Of a DNA stretch of 64,000 nt, positions 24,892 through 36,460 are shown piece after piece. The notes under the pieces were generated by a model, which was given only the letters and a program-made list of their open reading frames with translations, was not told the DNA's origin and searched no databases. The position numbers and the translations under genes are program-made. Source of the DNA: Peribolospora baueri (lineage: Eukaryota > Basidiomycota > Peribolosporomycetes > Peribolosporales > Peribolosporaceae); the NCBI GenBank assembly GCA_029717555.1, contig JAMDHS010000027.1, forward strand, positions 62,001 through 126,000, in the 5' to 3' direction. Each line of letters begins with the position of its first letter. The first letter of the stretch is position 1.

Positions 24892-27800
24892 TCAGTACGC
24901 GGGATACTTTCGATGAGCGAATTGGTCCTGTGGGTGCAATGTCGTCGTTGAAGAAATGGGAAGGGAAGCTCCACCGTGAGCCCTCGCATCAACATCAGCT
25001 TCTCGAGAACAGCTACTTGCCCATCTAATGGACTCACCCACGGTTTATCCGAGTTTGTGTATTTCTCCACCGGCCTCCTCCAAGTGGCCATTTCACTCGC
25101 CTCTCGCTTCGCCGCTTGCTCGTCCGCCGAAAGTGGCAGGACGACTCCGAGCTCCCAGTTGCTACAGCTGATACTTGGCGAGTCGGCGGTGCCGGTCAAT
25201 CTGCCCCTGGGGAAGAGGCAGTTTGTAGTGAAGAAAAAAAAATACGCGGAGTAAAGTGACTGAGGTCAGATCTACTTCTTCACAGGAAGACAAAATTGAA
25301 CGCTCACCAGGCGGCAGCTGTCAAATTATGACTGCCAACGTAGAGCCATCCTAGAGGGATACATTTTGGGGCCGATCTTTGGCCTTTCGTCTCTGCTGTC
25401 GCAAGAGCCGGCCCAACATCCTCATCCGTCTCGCTGTCGTCGTCCAATACCACCGCCTCCGTCGCATGATCTTTGCCGGCCACCGATCCCGGCGTCTCAG
25501 CCCCCAAGCGTGGGTGCAGCTGGGCGAGGATCATCTTGAGGAAACAAATGGTCGCGAACGACGGATAAAGGTCAACTTCCGCTCTCTCCTTGCCCAGAAT
25601 AAGGCGCAGAAGATAATGTCAATGACGAAAAAAAGCCAACCAAGACGCACTTTGACGTGCATGAGCACATTTCCCCTCTTACTTTTAGGGCAATACCAAA
25701 GATGTTTCGGGAAGCTTTGACGGGGAAGGGAAGCAAGAGACAAAAGTATGGTAGCAATGAGCGAACAAGGCCAGTGCGCCATGGTGAAGGAGAGTGAACG
25801 AGGGATGGGCTGGGTACACACTCCGGTTTCTGAAAATTGGAGTTGCTGGCTGCTCGAAATAATCGCATAGAGGAAAAAGGAAAGATCGAAAAGGAACGCC
25901 CACGCGCGAAGGAACCGACGATCAATAAAGCGAGACCATGAGAATCGAAGCGGGATCACCTGTCCCGCGTACAGCGCAAGAGACTGATTGCACAAAGCGG
26001 ACGCAGGCAACGAGACGATCGGCTCGGCCCTCAGCAGTACGTCCAAGACTCACCAAAGAAGGTGCCGCCGCCACCGGGACCGAGAATACTCTCCTCGATG
26101 ACGAACTTCTTCGTAGGGAAGAGAATCTTCACGTTCGGCCATCCCTTCAATTCCTTCGTGGACTCGTCCATCGTCAGGCTCTCCGAAGATCCCGTTTGTC
26201 CTTTTGCACCGCTGCCGCCGCGAAAATGGGTTAATAGAAATGCTTGCCCGCCCCTCTTGCTCAAGGCGATGTTTCGGAGAAGAGAGTTCTTGTGGTCAAA
26301 CCACTGAGAGAGAGGAATCCCGGTGGCCGCGGCGTGGATAAGGGCCAAGAAAGCTGCGTCCGCATTGCCTGTCGACGAACCCTATGAAGGGAGACGAACG
26401 GATGGGCGGAACGAGGTGAACAGGGGCCTAGCGCGTGCGTGCGGGCGCCGAGGGAGAACGCGCCGATGAAGGAGCGAGCGCTTTTGAGCGACGGCAACCC
26501 ACCTGGCATTCTAGCGAGACCCGACCATTCAACTCCTCTTCACCGCACCATCCAATCTGCCTGACGACAAATCCCAACCTCCCAGCACCGACCTCACAAA
26601 CCTCGCGCTCTCCCTTTCTCTGCCCAGGCAGACTCGCCACAATCGTCGCCTTTGCCTTGGAGAAATCGTATCCGCGGGAGAGAATGGGGAGGGCTGGGTG
26701 GGACGCGGGCAGAGAGAGCGAACGAAGGACGGCGAGAAGTTGGTTTTGAAAGTCCGTACGCGGGCGAGGTGGAGATGAAGGAGTGGGGGGGGAAAGGGCG
26801 GGGAAATCTTGAATGAATACGCACTGGTCCATGAGATAGAGAAAATGGAAGGGGTGCGGCCAAGAGAAGAAGAAAAGAATGTAGAATGAGCGAGGACAAC
26901 GAAGGGCCGTTGGCGACGGGGGAGAAGACTGACGTTCTCGATTTCGTCCCAGTCGTACGGTACGAAGTTTCCGGTCATGATGGCGACGCGGAGGTAATCG
27001 GGGTGGAAGAGCTGTCGGAAGAGACCGCCAAGAAGTGCTGATTGGTATGGCGGGCCATCAAGAGCGCAGAAGGGGAGGGAGCTCACTAGCATAAACTTCA
27101 TATGCATCACTCCATAACTCCTCTGTCCGCCAGGTTTGCGCGGAACGACGATCCCCCATCCTGGGAATTCTTCACTCTGGAAGAAGCCTGGCTCAGAGTC
27201 TTTGGGAGGATCGACGATCATGGTGACGGTGGTATGGGAGGGAAAGTGAGAGCGGACGAAGGCTGCGTCGGTGCAGAACGAGGATACGACCGCTGATAGG
27301 AGGTCTGAAGTCTGTGAAGGCGAGTGCGGGGTGAGAGGAGATGAGGCGGAAATGCGGACGACGACGACGACGACTAGTGGGAGGGGAAGGAAAGGAGAAA
27401 GAGGACACACATCGCCGATGATGTCTTTGAACTTGACGTTCTCCTCGCTCGAACTGGGCACCAGACTGCTGTAGCTCGACTGTTTCGTCGATGGTCGGCA
27501 AGAGAGAGAGAGAGAAACGAGTGGGAGAAGGCAGTCAACGGCCATTCACAACAGTCGGAAGCCGAACGAAGCAAGGGAACGCACCTTGAGCGCGCCTTCC
27601 CAATACCTCACGTCTTCCATCCTCGCCTTACCTTTTCCTTTGGCACCAGAAGCCGCCGAAGCGCCCATGACCGACGATGAGGACGGCGCGGAAGGCCCTA
27701 CGGACGGGAGGCGCCTGTCAGGATAGATCCGTCTCTGCCTCTTGCTCGCCGCCGTCGCGCCTGTTGTCTTCGCAGCGTCCGTCGCCGATGAAGAAGCCAA

Positions 27801-28262
27801 ACCTGGATCGCCGTCGCCGTCGTGCGAGTCGGTGACGCCTCGCTTCCGGGCTAGTCGCTCCAACCGAGCGGCCTCCAAAGCAGCTCGCTCCTGAAGAAAA
27901 CTCTGCGCTCCTCCTTCTCCTCCTCCTCCACTTCCCACCTTTCCCGACGCTTCGGTGTCGCTTTCTGAAGTCATCGCATTCTGGATAGAGGCCGGGGCCG
28001 GGAGCGGTGTAGAGCGGGAGGCAAGGGCGGAAGAAAGGGGCGACGGACGGGGTTGGGAGGGCTTACTGGCAAGAGGGCGGGGAGAAGCGGACGGCGTGCG
28101 AGAGAGCACGTCGGCGCGAGTAGGCTTATTGAGTCGACGACGTCCAGCTTTCTCCCCATCGTCCTCGTCCTTCTCGATCGCCTCGGCATGGCTCGACGGA
28201 GACTCGTCGTCGGTTCGATCAGAGTCGTCGTCGGATATCGCAATCACCTCTGGTGGTGGCAT
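24892..28262 (-). CDS. TDP1: Tyrosyl-DNA phosphodiesterase 1
   Basis: DNA repair enzyme that removes topoisomerase I peptides from 3' DNA ends. Minus-strand exons: 28262-27585, 27479-27411, 27311-27087, 27011-26934, 26823-26503, 26381-26054, about 25829-25651, 25534-25308, 25206-25038, 24927-24892. The first 226 residues are a disordered, acidic/Ser-rich N-terminal region (ISDDDSD) as in other Tdp1 proteins. The first HKN set is HMK (in YGVMHMKFML) with MTGNFV downstream. The second is LMHVK with GWLYVGSHNLTAAAWG. ISCSNWELGVVLPL and KPW mark the C-terminal domain. The start of the seventh exon is unsure: a two-exon version with a 10-nt exon (25829-25820) plus 25714-25651 gives a smoother family sequence (ETGVFPKHLWYC). 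The last short exon is also inferred from splice sites. Protein about 720-770 residues. Confidence 0.88.
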
Positions 28263-28673
28263 GCCGTAAAGCGGGCTATGGGTGCGCTCAAAAGTTCGAT
28301 CTAATGTAGTCCGAATGGGCAGGCCCCGCGACCAAGTGATGGCTGGTCGAGGAAAACGGTGAAGTGATGATGTGCACGCATACATAGGAATGGGGACCGC
28401 GGCCACTTGTCGTTCTAGGATCACGACTCGAGCTACTGAGACCGTCGCGGGGTGGTTGCCGCAGCAGGTCCACGATGCTCTCTCTCTCCCAGGAAAGGCC
28501 GAAGGGGAGTGACGAGCCTTGTTTTGTCTGCGTCGCGTGCTGTGTACATACATGCGATGTAGAGGAGGCATGGTATAGTCGCAGAAAAAGCAAGGCGTCT
28601 GGCTACAATAAAGAGCGCGGCCACACCGGTCATCTGAGGAGAACGTCCCCCTCCCTCCGTTGGACCCTCCACT
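28263..28673. other. Intergenic between two minus-strand genes
   Basis: About 410 bases forming the promoter and leader of TDP1 and the 3' flank of the upstream acidic protein gene. No feature recognised. Confidence 0.4.
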
Positions 28674-30399
28674 TCACTCCCAATCGCTATCCTCCTCCTC
28701 CACCTCTGCCGTCGCCTCCTTCAACGCCATCCTTTCCTTCTCCTTCTCCTTGTCCGACGCTTGTCCCGCGCTACCTGTCCTGCTAGCGTCTCCACTCCTC
28801 GCGCCCACCACGTCGTAGCTCTCCGACGAATTCCGGCTGGACGCCGAGGGAGAGGTCACGCCTGCGCCCGCGCTAGCGTCGGCGAGCGTTTTAGACGGGG
28901 ACGTAGAGGCGGCCAGATCGACCGGACGGGAGGGGGGGCTGTCCTCGAGAGCGGGAGGAGGAGGCTTGGAGATGGAAAAGTTGCGAGGATGGCGCCCGGG
29001 CCTCGCAGCAGGTTTGGCGGGCTCCGCCGTCGGAGCGACGCTTGCGCCCTCGCCGTCGTCATCTGACCAGTCAAAGTCATCATCGAACGAGTGTTTTTGC
29101 GACGCTGCGGAAGGGGACGTACAAAGAGGAAGAGAGAACGCGTGAGCGAATCGGCGCGCGTTTGCCCGGACGGGCGACCGTCCCGATGTACACACCTTCG
29201 AGAATCTGTTTTCGCCTGGCTTCAGCCTCAGTCGCGGCAGCGGACGCCCTGTCCGACGCGGCCACGGACACCTGGCTCGGATCGGGGCAAGACTCGGTAG
29301 GCGTCGAAGTGGCACGATAGTCGTCGGGCGCCTCTTGCTCACTCTTGTCCAACGCATCGAAGAGCACTTCCTTCTCCTTTCCCTTCTCGCTCTCCCCACC
29401 GTCATCGCGAGCAGCTGGCTGTCGTCCCGTGTGCTCTTCAGGCGGCACGAGACGAAAGAAACCTTGCTCTCCGTGCTCCTTCCACAGAGCGTCGATCTCC
29501 TCACCCCGAGCCTTGACCCATTCCTCGCTCACGTGCAAATACTGTTCGGCGAGATGCCGACTCTCCTGGACATCAAGATGAGGAATGTGGCTCTGGATGT
29601 TGGCGGCAATCGTCGCCAATAGCTGTTGCGGCTTAGGCCTTTCCTTTTCGTCCCCTGAACCTTCCGTCGTCGTGAGCGTTGCGAGAGAGGAGGACAACGT
29701 ACGCTGGAGCTGTTGCACGTTTGCGTTCGACGACAGCTGGTTTGAGATGCGAGCGAAGAAGGACGTAGTCTGGGAGGCAGTTGAGTCCGACCGGCCGGGG
29801 GCGCTAGACTCGGCCGCTACGGAGCCCGTGGCCACATCGACGCCCGTCGTTTCCGACGCCGAAGGGACGTCCGTCTCCGCGTCAGACGCCGTCGGCCCTG
29901 CTTCCGCCGATCGAGAGACCTGGGCAATCTCTTCCTGTTTCCGATTCAGCCGCTCCATCTCCGCCTTGGCCCTTCCCACAAGCGCCTCGACCTGTGGTCC
30001 GGCCTGATTTTGGGCTGCAGCGGCCTGTTTTTGTGCGTACTCGAGAGCGGCTTGGGACTGGTGATGGGAGAGTGAGAAGGGAGGAGCGAGGGGTCGTGAG
30101 AAAACGCGTGACGGTCCGAGTCTCGCTCGCTCGCGGATGACAAGAAGCTCTGCGATATCACAGCGCGATGAAGATGACCGTAGAGCGCAACGGGCTGAGC
30201 CGGCGTCCGAATGAAGAGCAATGCGGGCGGTGCGCACCTGTTTCCGAAAGCCTCCCCAGAGAGAGGACAAGCCCTGCTTCAACTGACGCATCTCCTCGTC
30301 CAGTTCCATGCGAGAGCTCGTAAGCGCCTCGGAGCGGCTCTGCTGACGCTGAGCGTCGTCATTGTCGGCGATGGCCTCGGTGAATGCGTAAATGTCCAT
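28674..30399 (-). CDS. Acidic coiled-coil protein ending DSDWE (BSD/Dos2-like, unsure)
   Basis: Minus-strand exons 30399-30238, 30057-29196 and 29104-28674 close to 1455 nt (484 residues). The N-terminus has SSLWGGFRKQ, then a Gln/Ala-rich coiled coil (QAALEYAQKQAAAAQNQAG) and KAEMERLNRKQEEIAQ. The middle holds SFFARISNQLSSNANVQQLQ and a conserved-looking helical block (HLDVQESRHLAEQYLHVSEE followed by a Phe-rich FFRLVPPEE). The C-terminal half is acidic and Ser-rich with DDDFDWSDDD and ends in DSDWE. An N-terminal GGF/W segment, a central helical block and a terminal DSDWE resemble fungal Dos2/BSD-domain proteins. That is a guess from layout, not a firm identification. Confidence 0.72.
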
Positions 30400-31669
30400 G
30401 GTGAGCCAGACGGTTACCTCGAACGCTGAGGAGGAGAGGGGGATCGACGACGGCGGCCGCTATCTAATGATCGGTCCGTCGCGTGCCTGCTGCGGCTACG
30501 GGTGTCAGAACCGCTCGCCCCTTTTTAACCGCGTACTTCGTCCCTACGTGCGGCTGGCCACGACGAACGAACGATGGACCAGTATCGGCCGGACATGAGC
30601 GAGGAGGTGCATCGATGGAAGAGGCTCCTCGTCGAGACGGGCAGGTGGAAGCGACCAGAACGGGGTGAGGGTGGCGGAGGTGTAACAGTAGATCGCCCTG
30701 ACAGCACTATGACCGGCGCAACGCGGCAGAGGCCGTATTTCTGATATGGTACATCCTCGACCGTTCCAACACCGCTTCGGCCTTGCATAGGTTGGGCGGC
30801 TCGACTGGAGTGACTGACCATGCACAACTTGGACCTCGGAGCTTGCAGGTTGCGCACGCAACCGAAGCGCCAGCACTGATAACGCCGTCCAAGTCACCAG
30901 CGTCTACTAAAGTCAGGAAGCAGGCAGGTCCAATAAATATGTTCTGGGTTCTGGGACTCCTACATTCAAATGATAGTGTCGCTGAAGGCACCGCCTGAAT
31001 CGCGCGCTTCAACTTGCTCGTCGACTTCCGAACAAATGGCGGATCCGACCGAGCCGCCCTCTACCTTCGCTACCGGCCGCCAAGCCGAGCGTTTTCCTCT
31101 CCTCCATCTCCTCCGTCACTTCTCTACTCTTTCCTTTCCCCTCCCTCCCCGTCGTGCCTCCTCCGGGACGCGGACCCGGTCCTCCGCTCCCCCTTGGACC
31201 AGGGCGTGGTCGTTTGACAACTGATTGTGGAAATGGCCGATTTTTGATTCTTCTTGCCATTTCAAGTCGTTGTGGAGGCTTTGGAGGACTGGTAGGACGT
31301 CATCCTGCGCATGACGGAGAGCCTGGCCGATAATGACGAAGGCGACGACGGCTTGAAGAGGATCGCTAAGATCGACGTGTTGTCACCTAGCTGACCTTCT
31401 CCAAGGAAGTCGAACGGCAGGGGAACGGCAGGGGAACGGCAGCCGAACGGATCTGATGGATAAACGAAAACAACAGGACGACGTATCGGATCGGCGCTCG
31501 TATCTCATAACGACGCTTCTTTTCACTTACGATGCCATTGTCTGGAGAAGACAAAAATGCGCATCTTTGCGTCCTCAACCGCGAACCCGACAATGGCAAA
31601 GTTGACGCAGCCTGCTCTCTGATGCGAGAGAAGAGCTGTTGCTGCTAACGTTATTGCGCCTTTACGGGG
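30400..31669. other. Gene-poor stretch
   Basis: Promoter of the acidic protein gene followed by about 1 kb with only short frames (for example one opening at 31036 with MADPTEPPSTFATGRQAERF). A short repeat of GGGGAACGGCA type lies near 31418-31445. No gene is supported. Confidence 0.35.
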
Positions 31670-33000
31670 TCATGCGTTTGACGGACCAGGGCGTCGAGCG
31701 CTGTCGAGCGAGCCTCTTTTCGACTCGCCAATGCCTGCCGCGAACACCCAGCTTCTGTCAGACGATGGCGTCAGTGGTGTCACGTAGAGAGGAAGCGCGG
31801 GTCCGGAGGAGAACCAGGATGCTGCCGAGCTAAGGAGATCAGCAGGTCGAATAGGGGCCGATTCTTCAAATTCCTTCACGACGAGCAGGTTGTCTGGCCG
31901 GATTGATCCGATGTCGACGGCCTCTGTGGTTGCCTAGGCCGGTACGGGCATGTGCAAGGTCTGCTCAGGCCTTGCCAATGTCGAGGAGGAACCTAATAAG
32001 CATCCAGTGATGGCCAGTGAACGGAAGAGGCACCAACTTACCTCCAATCCAGGTAGGGACGTGTACCGCCTGCTGCCATGTAGCTCATTTAATGTGGCAA
32101 TGTACCGGAGGTTATCTTGTCGATAATCTTGAAAATGTGAACCCAGATGGACCTCGGTGATTGAATAATTAAATCACCCGGCGGATCCCTCCGGTCTGCT
32201 CTAGGGTCGTCTCGGGCGAGTGATCCTGCGTCCGCATTGAAATGATTGCGTTGCCGTTGTGTTTCAAGGCTAGCTCTCAAGTCATTGGCATGACGCCCCT
32301 AGACCGTGAGAGAATGGGCGACCAAGACAGAAGTAATAAGTAATGGGCACTGACGAGTCAGAGAAAGCATGAGATGGATAGCGAACACTGCATACATCGA
32401 ATATGTCTAGGCGTATTTTGCGGTTGATATCCACGAGCTTCCTGGCCAGGCCGTACATCGATGTCGGAGGATGTATGCCGTTGATGTCGAACTCATTTGG
32501 CGACATCTCAACGACATTCCTCGCGTTGATCCAGGCATTATAATCGTTCCGTTCAGATGCGGCCCTGTGAGTGCGAGAAAAAAAAAGCATGCGCAGGGAA
32601 GTAGTCCCAGGCGAGAGTGGGAGGGAAAGGATGACAATAGAGCTGAACAGCCCAGGGAGCGGTTCACTTGGTTGCCTTGAGGAACGAATTCACCGAGTGG
32701 GACGAGGTAGGTCGGGTTAAAATAAGCGCGAAAGATCAGAAGAGTCGGTGAGAAGCGGAGGAACGAAAAGAGAGAAAGATTTAGGCAAACTGGTGAGAAG
32801 AGGGAAGAAATGATCTCGCCGGCCCACATTCGTCAGACCATTTTATAGGACCATCGATGTGCTCGACCGCCCGGTCGACACAACAAAACAACTGGGCAAG
32901 CTTGCTGGTCGTTCGGGCCTTGATTATAGACCTTATTTTGTCCACCGTCATCGGCATCACGTCGTTTTCGACTTGCGAGAGAATGAACGAGGCTCGGTGC
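31670..33000 (-). pseudogene. Unrecognised multi-exon gene, probably decayed
   Basis: Several minus-strand segments look coding. One reads VENDVMPMTVDKIRSIIKAR near 32960. Another is AYFNPTYLVPLGEFVPQGNQ near 32720. A third runs 32580-32385 (NDYNAWINARNVVEMSPNEF, then GLARKLVDINRKIRLDIFD) and is followed by a GTATGC donor. A fourth starts at about 32285 after a CTAG acceptor. A fifth, in a different frame, reads EVHLGSHFQDYRQDNLRYIA and TLNELHGSRRYTSLPGLE, ending at a GTAAGT donor near 32050. This splices in phase to ATTEAVDIGSIRPDNLLVVK, and an open frame continues to the stop at 31670. No intron of normal size explains the frame change near 32160, so I think the gene is broken. I recognise no domain. 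Confidence 0.45.
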
Positions 33001-34467
33001 CTGATCGGGAGGGAGTGAAGGATGGAATGGCAGGCAGATGTCGACGTCGTGGGTAGCAGAGGAAGGAGGCCGGGTCGAATGAAAGCGCTTCGGTTTTATT
33101 CGTCTGCGCTGGTCCGAGTGCAATTGTAAGTGTCCACCGTTCGCACTCGCGACTGCGTACCAAGACGAGACAAAGATCTGTCTGAGACGGTCTTTATCGT
33201 CTTTGCTTCTGCGTGCCTTTATCGGTAGGGTCTGTCATTTAGCGGACTGCGGCGGAGTGTAGATAAGACGGCGAAGGCGCAAAGGGGGGTCGACACTGTA
33301 TTCGATTCGAACATGGAGCATGCCCTTCGAGCTTGCGTTTCGTCCTGTCGTCCTGATCCCCTCTCGTCCGGCCCGTTGTCGTCCTTCGCCCCCGCCGCTC
33401 CTCGGGCAATCGCTCGACATGCCAACTACGTAGAGCGCATTCTAACTTTATCTACGCCCGACGGGATCAGACGACGTCGTATGGCACGAGTCCTTCCAGA
33501 CCAGACTACCGCCGTCCGCTCGCCAACGTCATCAGCCGAAGACAGTCGAGTCGACCGAAAAGCGGCGCGCACACGCACCGGCCGATCGGGTTCGCGCTTT
33601 GCTTCCTTCCTTCTATGCGGGTCCACATGCCCGTCTTTCTTTTCTTCTGCGACGTCGGAGAGAGAGAGACCTGGGTTGCACCGCCACTCGACCCTCGCTG
33701 GATACGATCCTCTCCTCCGCTCTTGTCTCACCACAGCGCCTCCTTCCCGCATCCCGTAAGCAGGCTGCAGCATCATCGTCTTCTCGTGTCCATCCAGTCA
33801 GTACCCACTCGCTTCTGATTTCCCTTTCTCCTAACCCTCATCACGGCCACCGTTATTTCGAAACAGCCGACACATGGCGGCTGGGGTTGGGATTAAAAGA
33901 AAGAGAAGAGCCGAGGCGAGGCGAGGGAGGGGCGCGCAAGATGGTGTATGCGTGTATTGTATGTAACTCTACTGTACGGGCAGCGCCCGGCTCCGCGTAG
34001 CTAGCTAGTGGACCGAGGGCATCGAAAGGGATGGTTAGTAGGGATGACGAGGAACTGGTTGGGTGGCAGCCGAAGGGGCGAATTTGCCGCGATACGCATA
34101 CACGCGGCGGTTGGCTCGATATCGAGTGGGAGGGAGGGAGGGAGGGGGACGGAGAGGAGAGGAGAGGAGAGGAGAGGAGAGGATGGTTCCGTGAACGGGA
34201 GGAAGGAAGGCAGCGGGGAGCGGAAAGGAAATAAAAAGTGGAGGTGGCTGCGATGGAGACGGCGAGGATGCCGCATCGATGACGATGACGACGACCCCGA
34301 GCGAGCGAGCGAGCGAGGCGGCCAAGGCGACCGAGAACGGCGAGCGCGAAGCAAAGCGAAAGCAAACGCCGTCGATTCGTCGAGTCGGAGTCGAGTCGGC
34401 TGTCCCGTCAGCCGTCGGTACCTTCCTTGTACACGCCCGCCCTCGGCTCCGACAGACCATCCACTCC
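33001..34467. other. Gene-poor, repeat-bearing stretch
   Basis: No gene supported. It contains a G-run motif and a GGAGA pentanucleotide repeat near 34127-34183 and a low-complexity Asp/Arg codon tract after 34260. Confidence 0.4.
34127..34183. repeat. G4-forming run followed by (GGAGA)n
   Basis: Five G-runs in GGGAGGGAGGGAGGGAGGGG spacing, directly followed by about five units of GGAGA. The first part matches the G3+N1-7 quadruplex pattern on the plus strand. Whether it folds in vivo is unknown. Confidence 0.7.
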
Positions 34468-34716
34468 ACAGGGACATTCTGACCGGCCTGGATGCCTCAG
34501 CAACCTGGGCAATTCACTGCGAACACGCTTCGAGCGCCTCAGCAACCTCGGCGATTCGCTGCAAACGCGCTTCGAGCGCCTCGGGGACATGGACGACCTC
34601 GACGCTTCCATCTCGAATCTAAAGCAAGCGGTAGACCTCACTCCCCATGGACATTCTGAGCGGCCTGGGCACCTCAACAACCTCGGCAATTCGCTGCGAA
34701 TGCGCTTCGGTCGCCT
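34468..34716 (+). pseudogene. Fragment of TPR repeats as in fungal TPR-CHAT proteins
   Basis: One open frame carries two and a half tetratricopeptide-like units of the expanded basidiomycete type. The recurring blocks are HSDRPGCLSNLGNSLRTRFE, LSNLGDSLQTRFERLGDMDD and HSERPGHLNNLGNSLRMRFG, with DLDASISNLKQAVDLTPHGH between. In full-length family members dozens of such units lead into a C-terminal CHAT protease-like domain. Here neither an N-terminal domain nor CHAT follows, and the frame runs into unrelated sequence, so this is a relic. Family assignment is from the repeat signature (GHPDRP..LNNLGNSL..RFERLG) I know from such proteins. Confidence 0.65.
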
Positions 34717-36423
34717 CGGGCTCGACACGTCATGCGAAAGGTCTACAACGGCTCGAGCCGAGCACCGTCTCATTGTGGGTCACACTACCCGCAATACCAA
34801 CTTTATTCGCCTACTTCGCAGCAGAATCTGACTCCCACTCCCCTCGCCCTCCCTGATGGACGACTTCTTCTGTTCATCATTTCAGCTCAACCTCCACAAG
34901 CTGCAATACCGAAACGATGAGCCAGTCTGCGTCCTCTGACACCTCTTCGCAGTTGGCCGGGCTCGCCGCTGTTTGTGCACAAGTCGCAGTCAAGCTTTGT
35001 CACTAGAGCTAATATTTTAAGACGAGCCCAGTCCAGCACGGACGGAGCGATACTCAACAGTCTAAATCCGTCAAAGTTATCGCAGAGCCTCTGCGCGAGA
35101 AGCTGTACTCAGAAGAGAATACACGCTGTGACGCGTTGGCGCCAACTCCCTTTGTCCTCTTCCTTGTATCTACGTTCCTTTGTGATCGTCCCTTGTTCTA
35201 TGATGCCTTGTTCTAGTATTGGGACAAACGTTCACCAATTCCTCACGGTAGGCTTCATGTATATAAGGAGCTCTACTATGGAACTGAAGAGGATGGGGCA
35301 AGGATGTTTCCCCGTCCTTTCAACATCCCAAGTGCAGCTTCGCATCCTATATCCACGTCCGTCCATTCTTTCCATATTCGCTCGGTTGGTATCCATCGCA
35401 TCGCAAGCCAAGGCGAGCGGAGCGCTCTTGCTCGCCATAGCCGCCCGCGAGGGGTTTATGCGGTGGAGAATGTAAGTATGTACGAGACACTGCTCTGCGG
35501 GCTCGAACTGGAATCTGGATAGAGAACGTGGGCGATACAGAGGAAAGGAGAGGAGGGGACGAAGAGAAGAGGGCGTAGGCAGACACTCGAGCGTCTGTCT
35601 GTCTGTCACGCCGGTGCGAGTCTCGGGAGACGACACCAAGGTCGAGGAAGAAGAGCAAATAAAAACAAAAGCACAAGCCGGCGCGGGGCGGGGCGGCGGG
35701 CTAGGGCGGCCGTTGGCCCGGAGCCTGGCTGACGCTTGTCGGCTCTGCTCTTGGGTGAACGTGGCCTGGCTTCGCTTCAATTCGCATCCATCTGCCCCGG
35801 ACGGGACCGGACGGCGGGATGAAGGGAAGGAGATAAGTCTCCGCCCGACGGCGGATCGTTGGAAAGATGGGGGGTGAATGCGTGACGTTCGTTTCGTCCG
35901 CGGTTCAAGGCCCAACCAAGCCTAGCCTACGCGACGCTCCTCTCCTCATTTCCAGTGCTCGCACCGCAACGCAGCGGCAACGACGCGACCCGACCTCGCT
36001 CCATCCACCCCGGAGTGAGATCAGGCGGCGAGATGAAGTGGGCGCGTGGGCGGACGCGCGGTCTGTGCATGCGGCACGCACGTTCGTGGGCAACGACGAC
36101 CACGACCGCCGTGGACGGGAGGACGGACGACGACGATGGGCGGTGCTGCAGTCTTGGAGACTGAAACGGGCCAAAATACGGTGCGGCGTAGTAGTACGAT
36201 AGGCCCAGACGCGCGCATGGATGGACCAGAGCATGTTGGACGAGGACGAGGACGACGATCACTCTTCTTGCATCTGTCTGTCTACATACGGTATAGGTAC
36301 AGCGCCCGTTCCAGAGCGGCGAAAGAGCGGGCCGGCGACGGCGGCAAGGACAGCGAGGACAGCTGCGACGGTGCGAAGCTAACTAGCGAGATGGTCGCAA
36401 TGATTGTCGCTAATGGGGTGGCA

Positions 36424-36460
36424 CGCAGCAGCAGCAGCAGCAGCAGCCGCAGCAGCAGCC
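36424..36460. repeat. (CAG)n trinucleotide tract
   Basis: A GCAGCAGCAGCAGCAGCAG run broken once by CCG. It lies outside any supported coding region. Confidence 0.7.
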
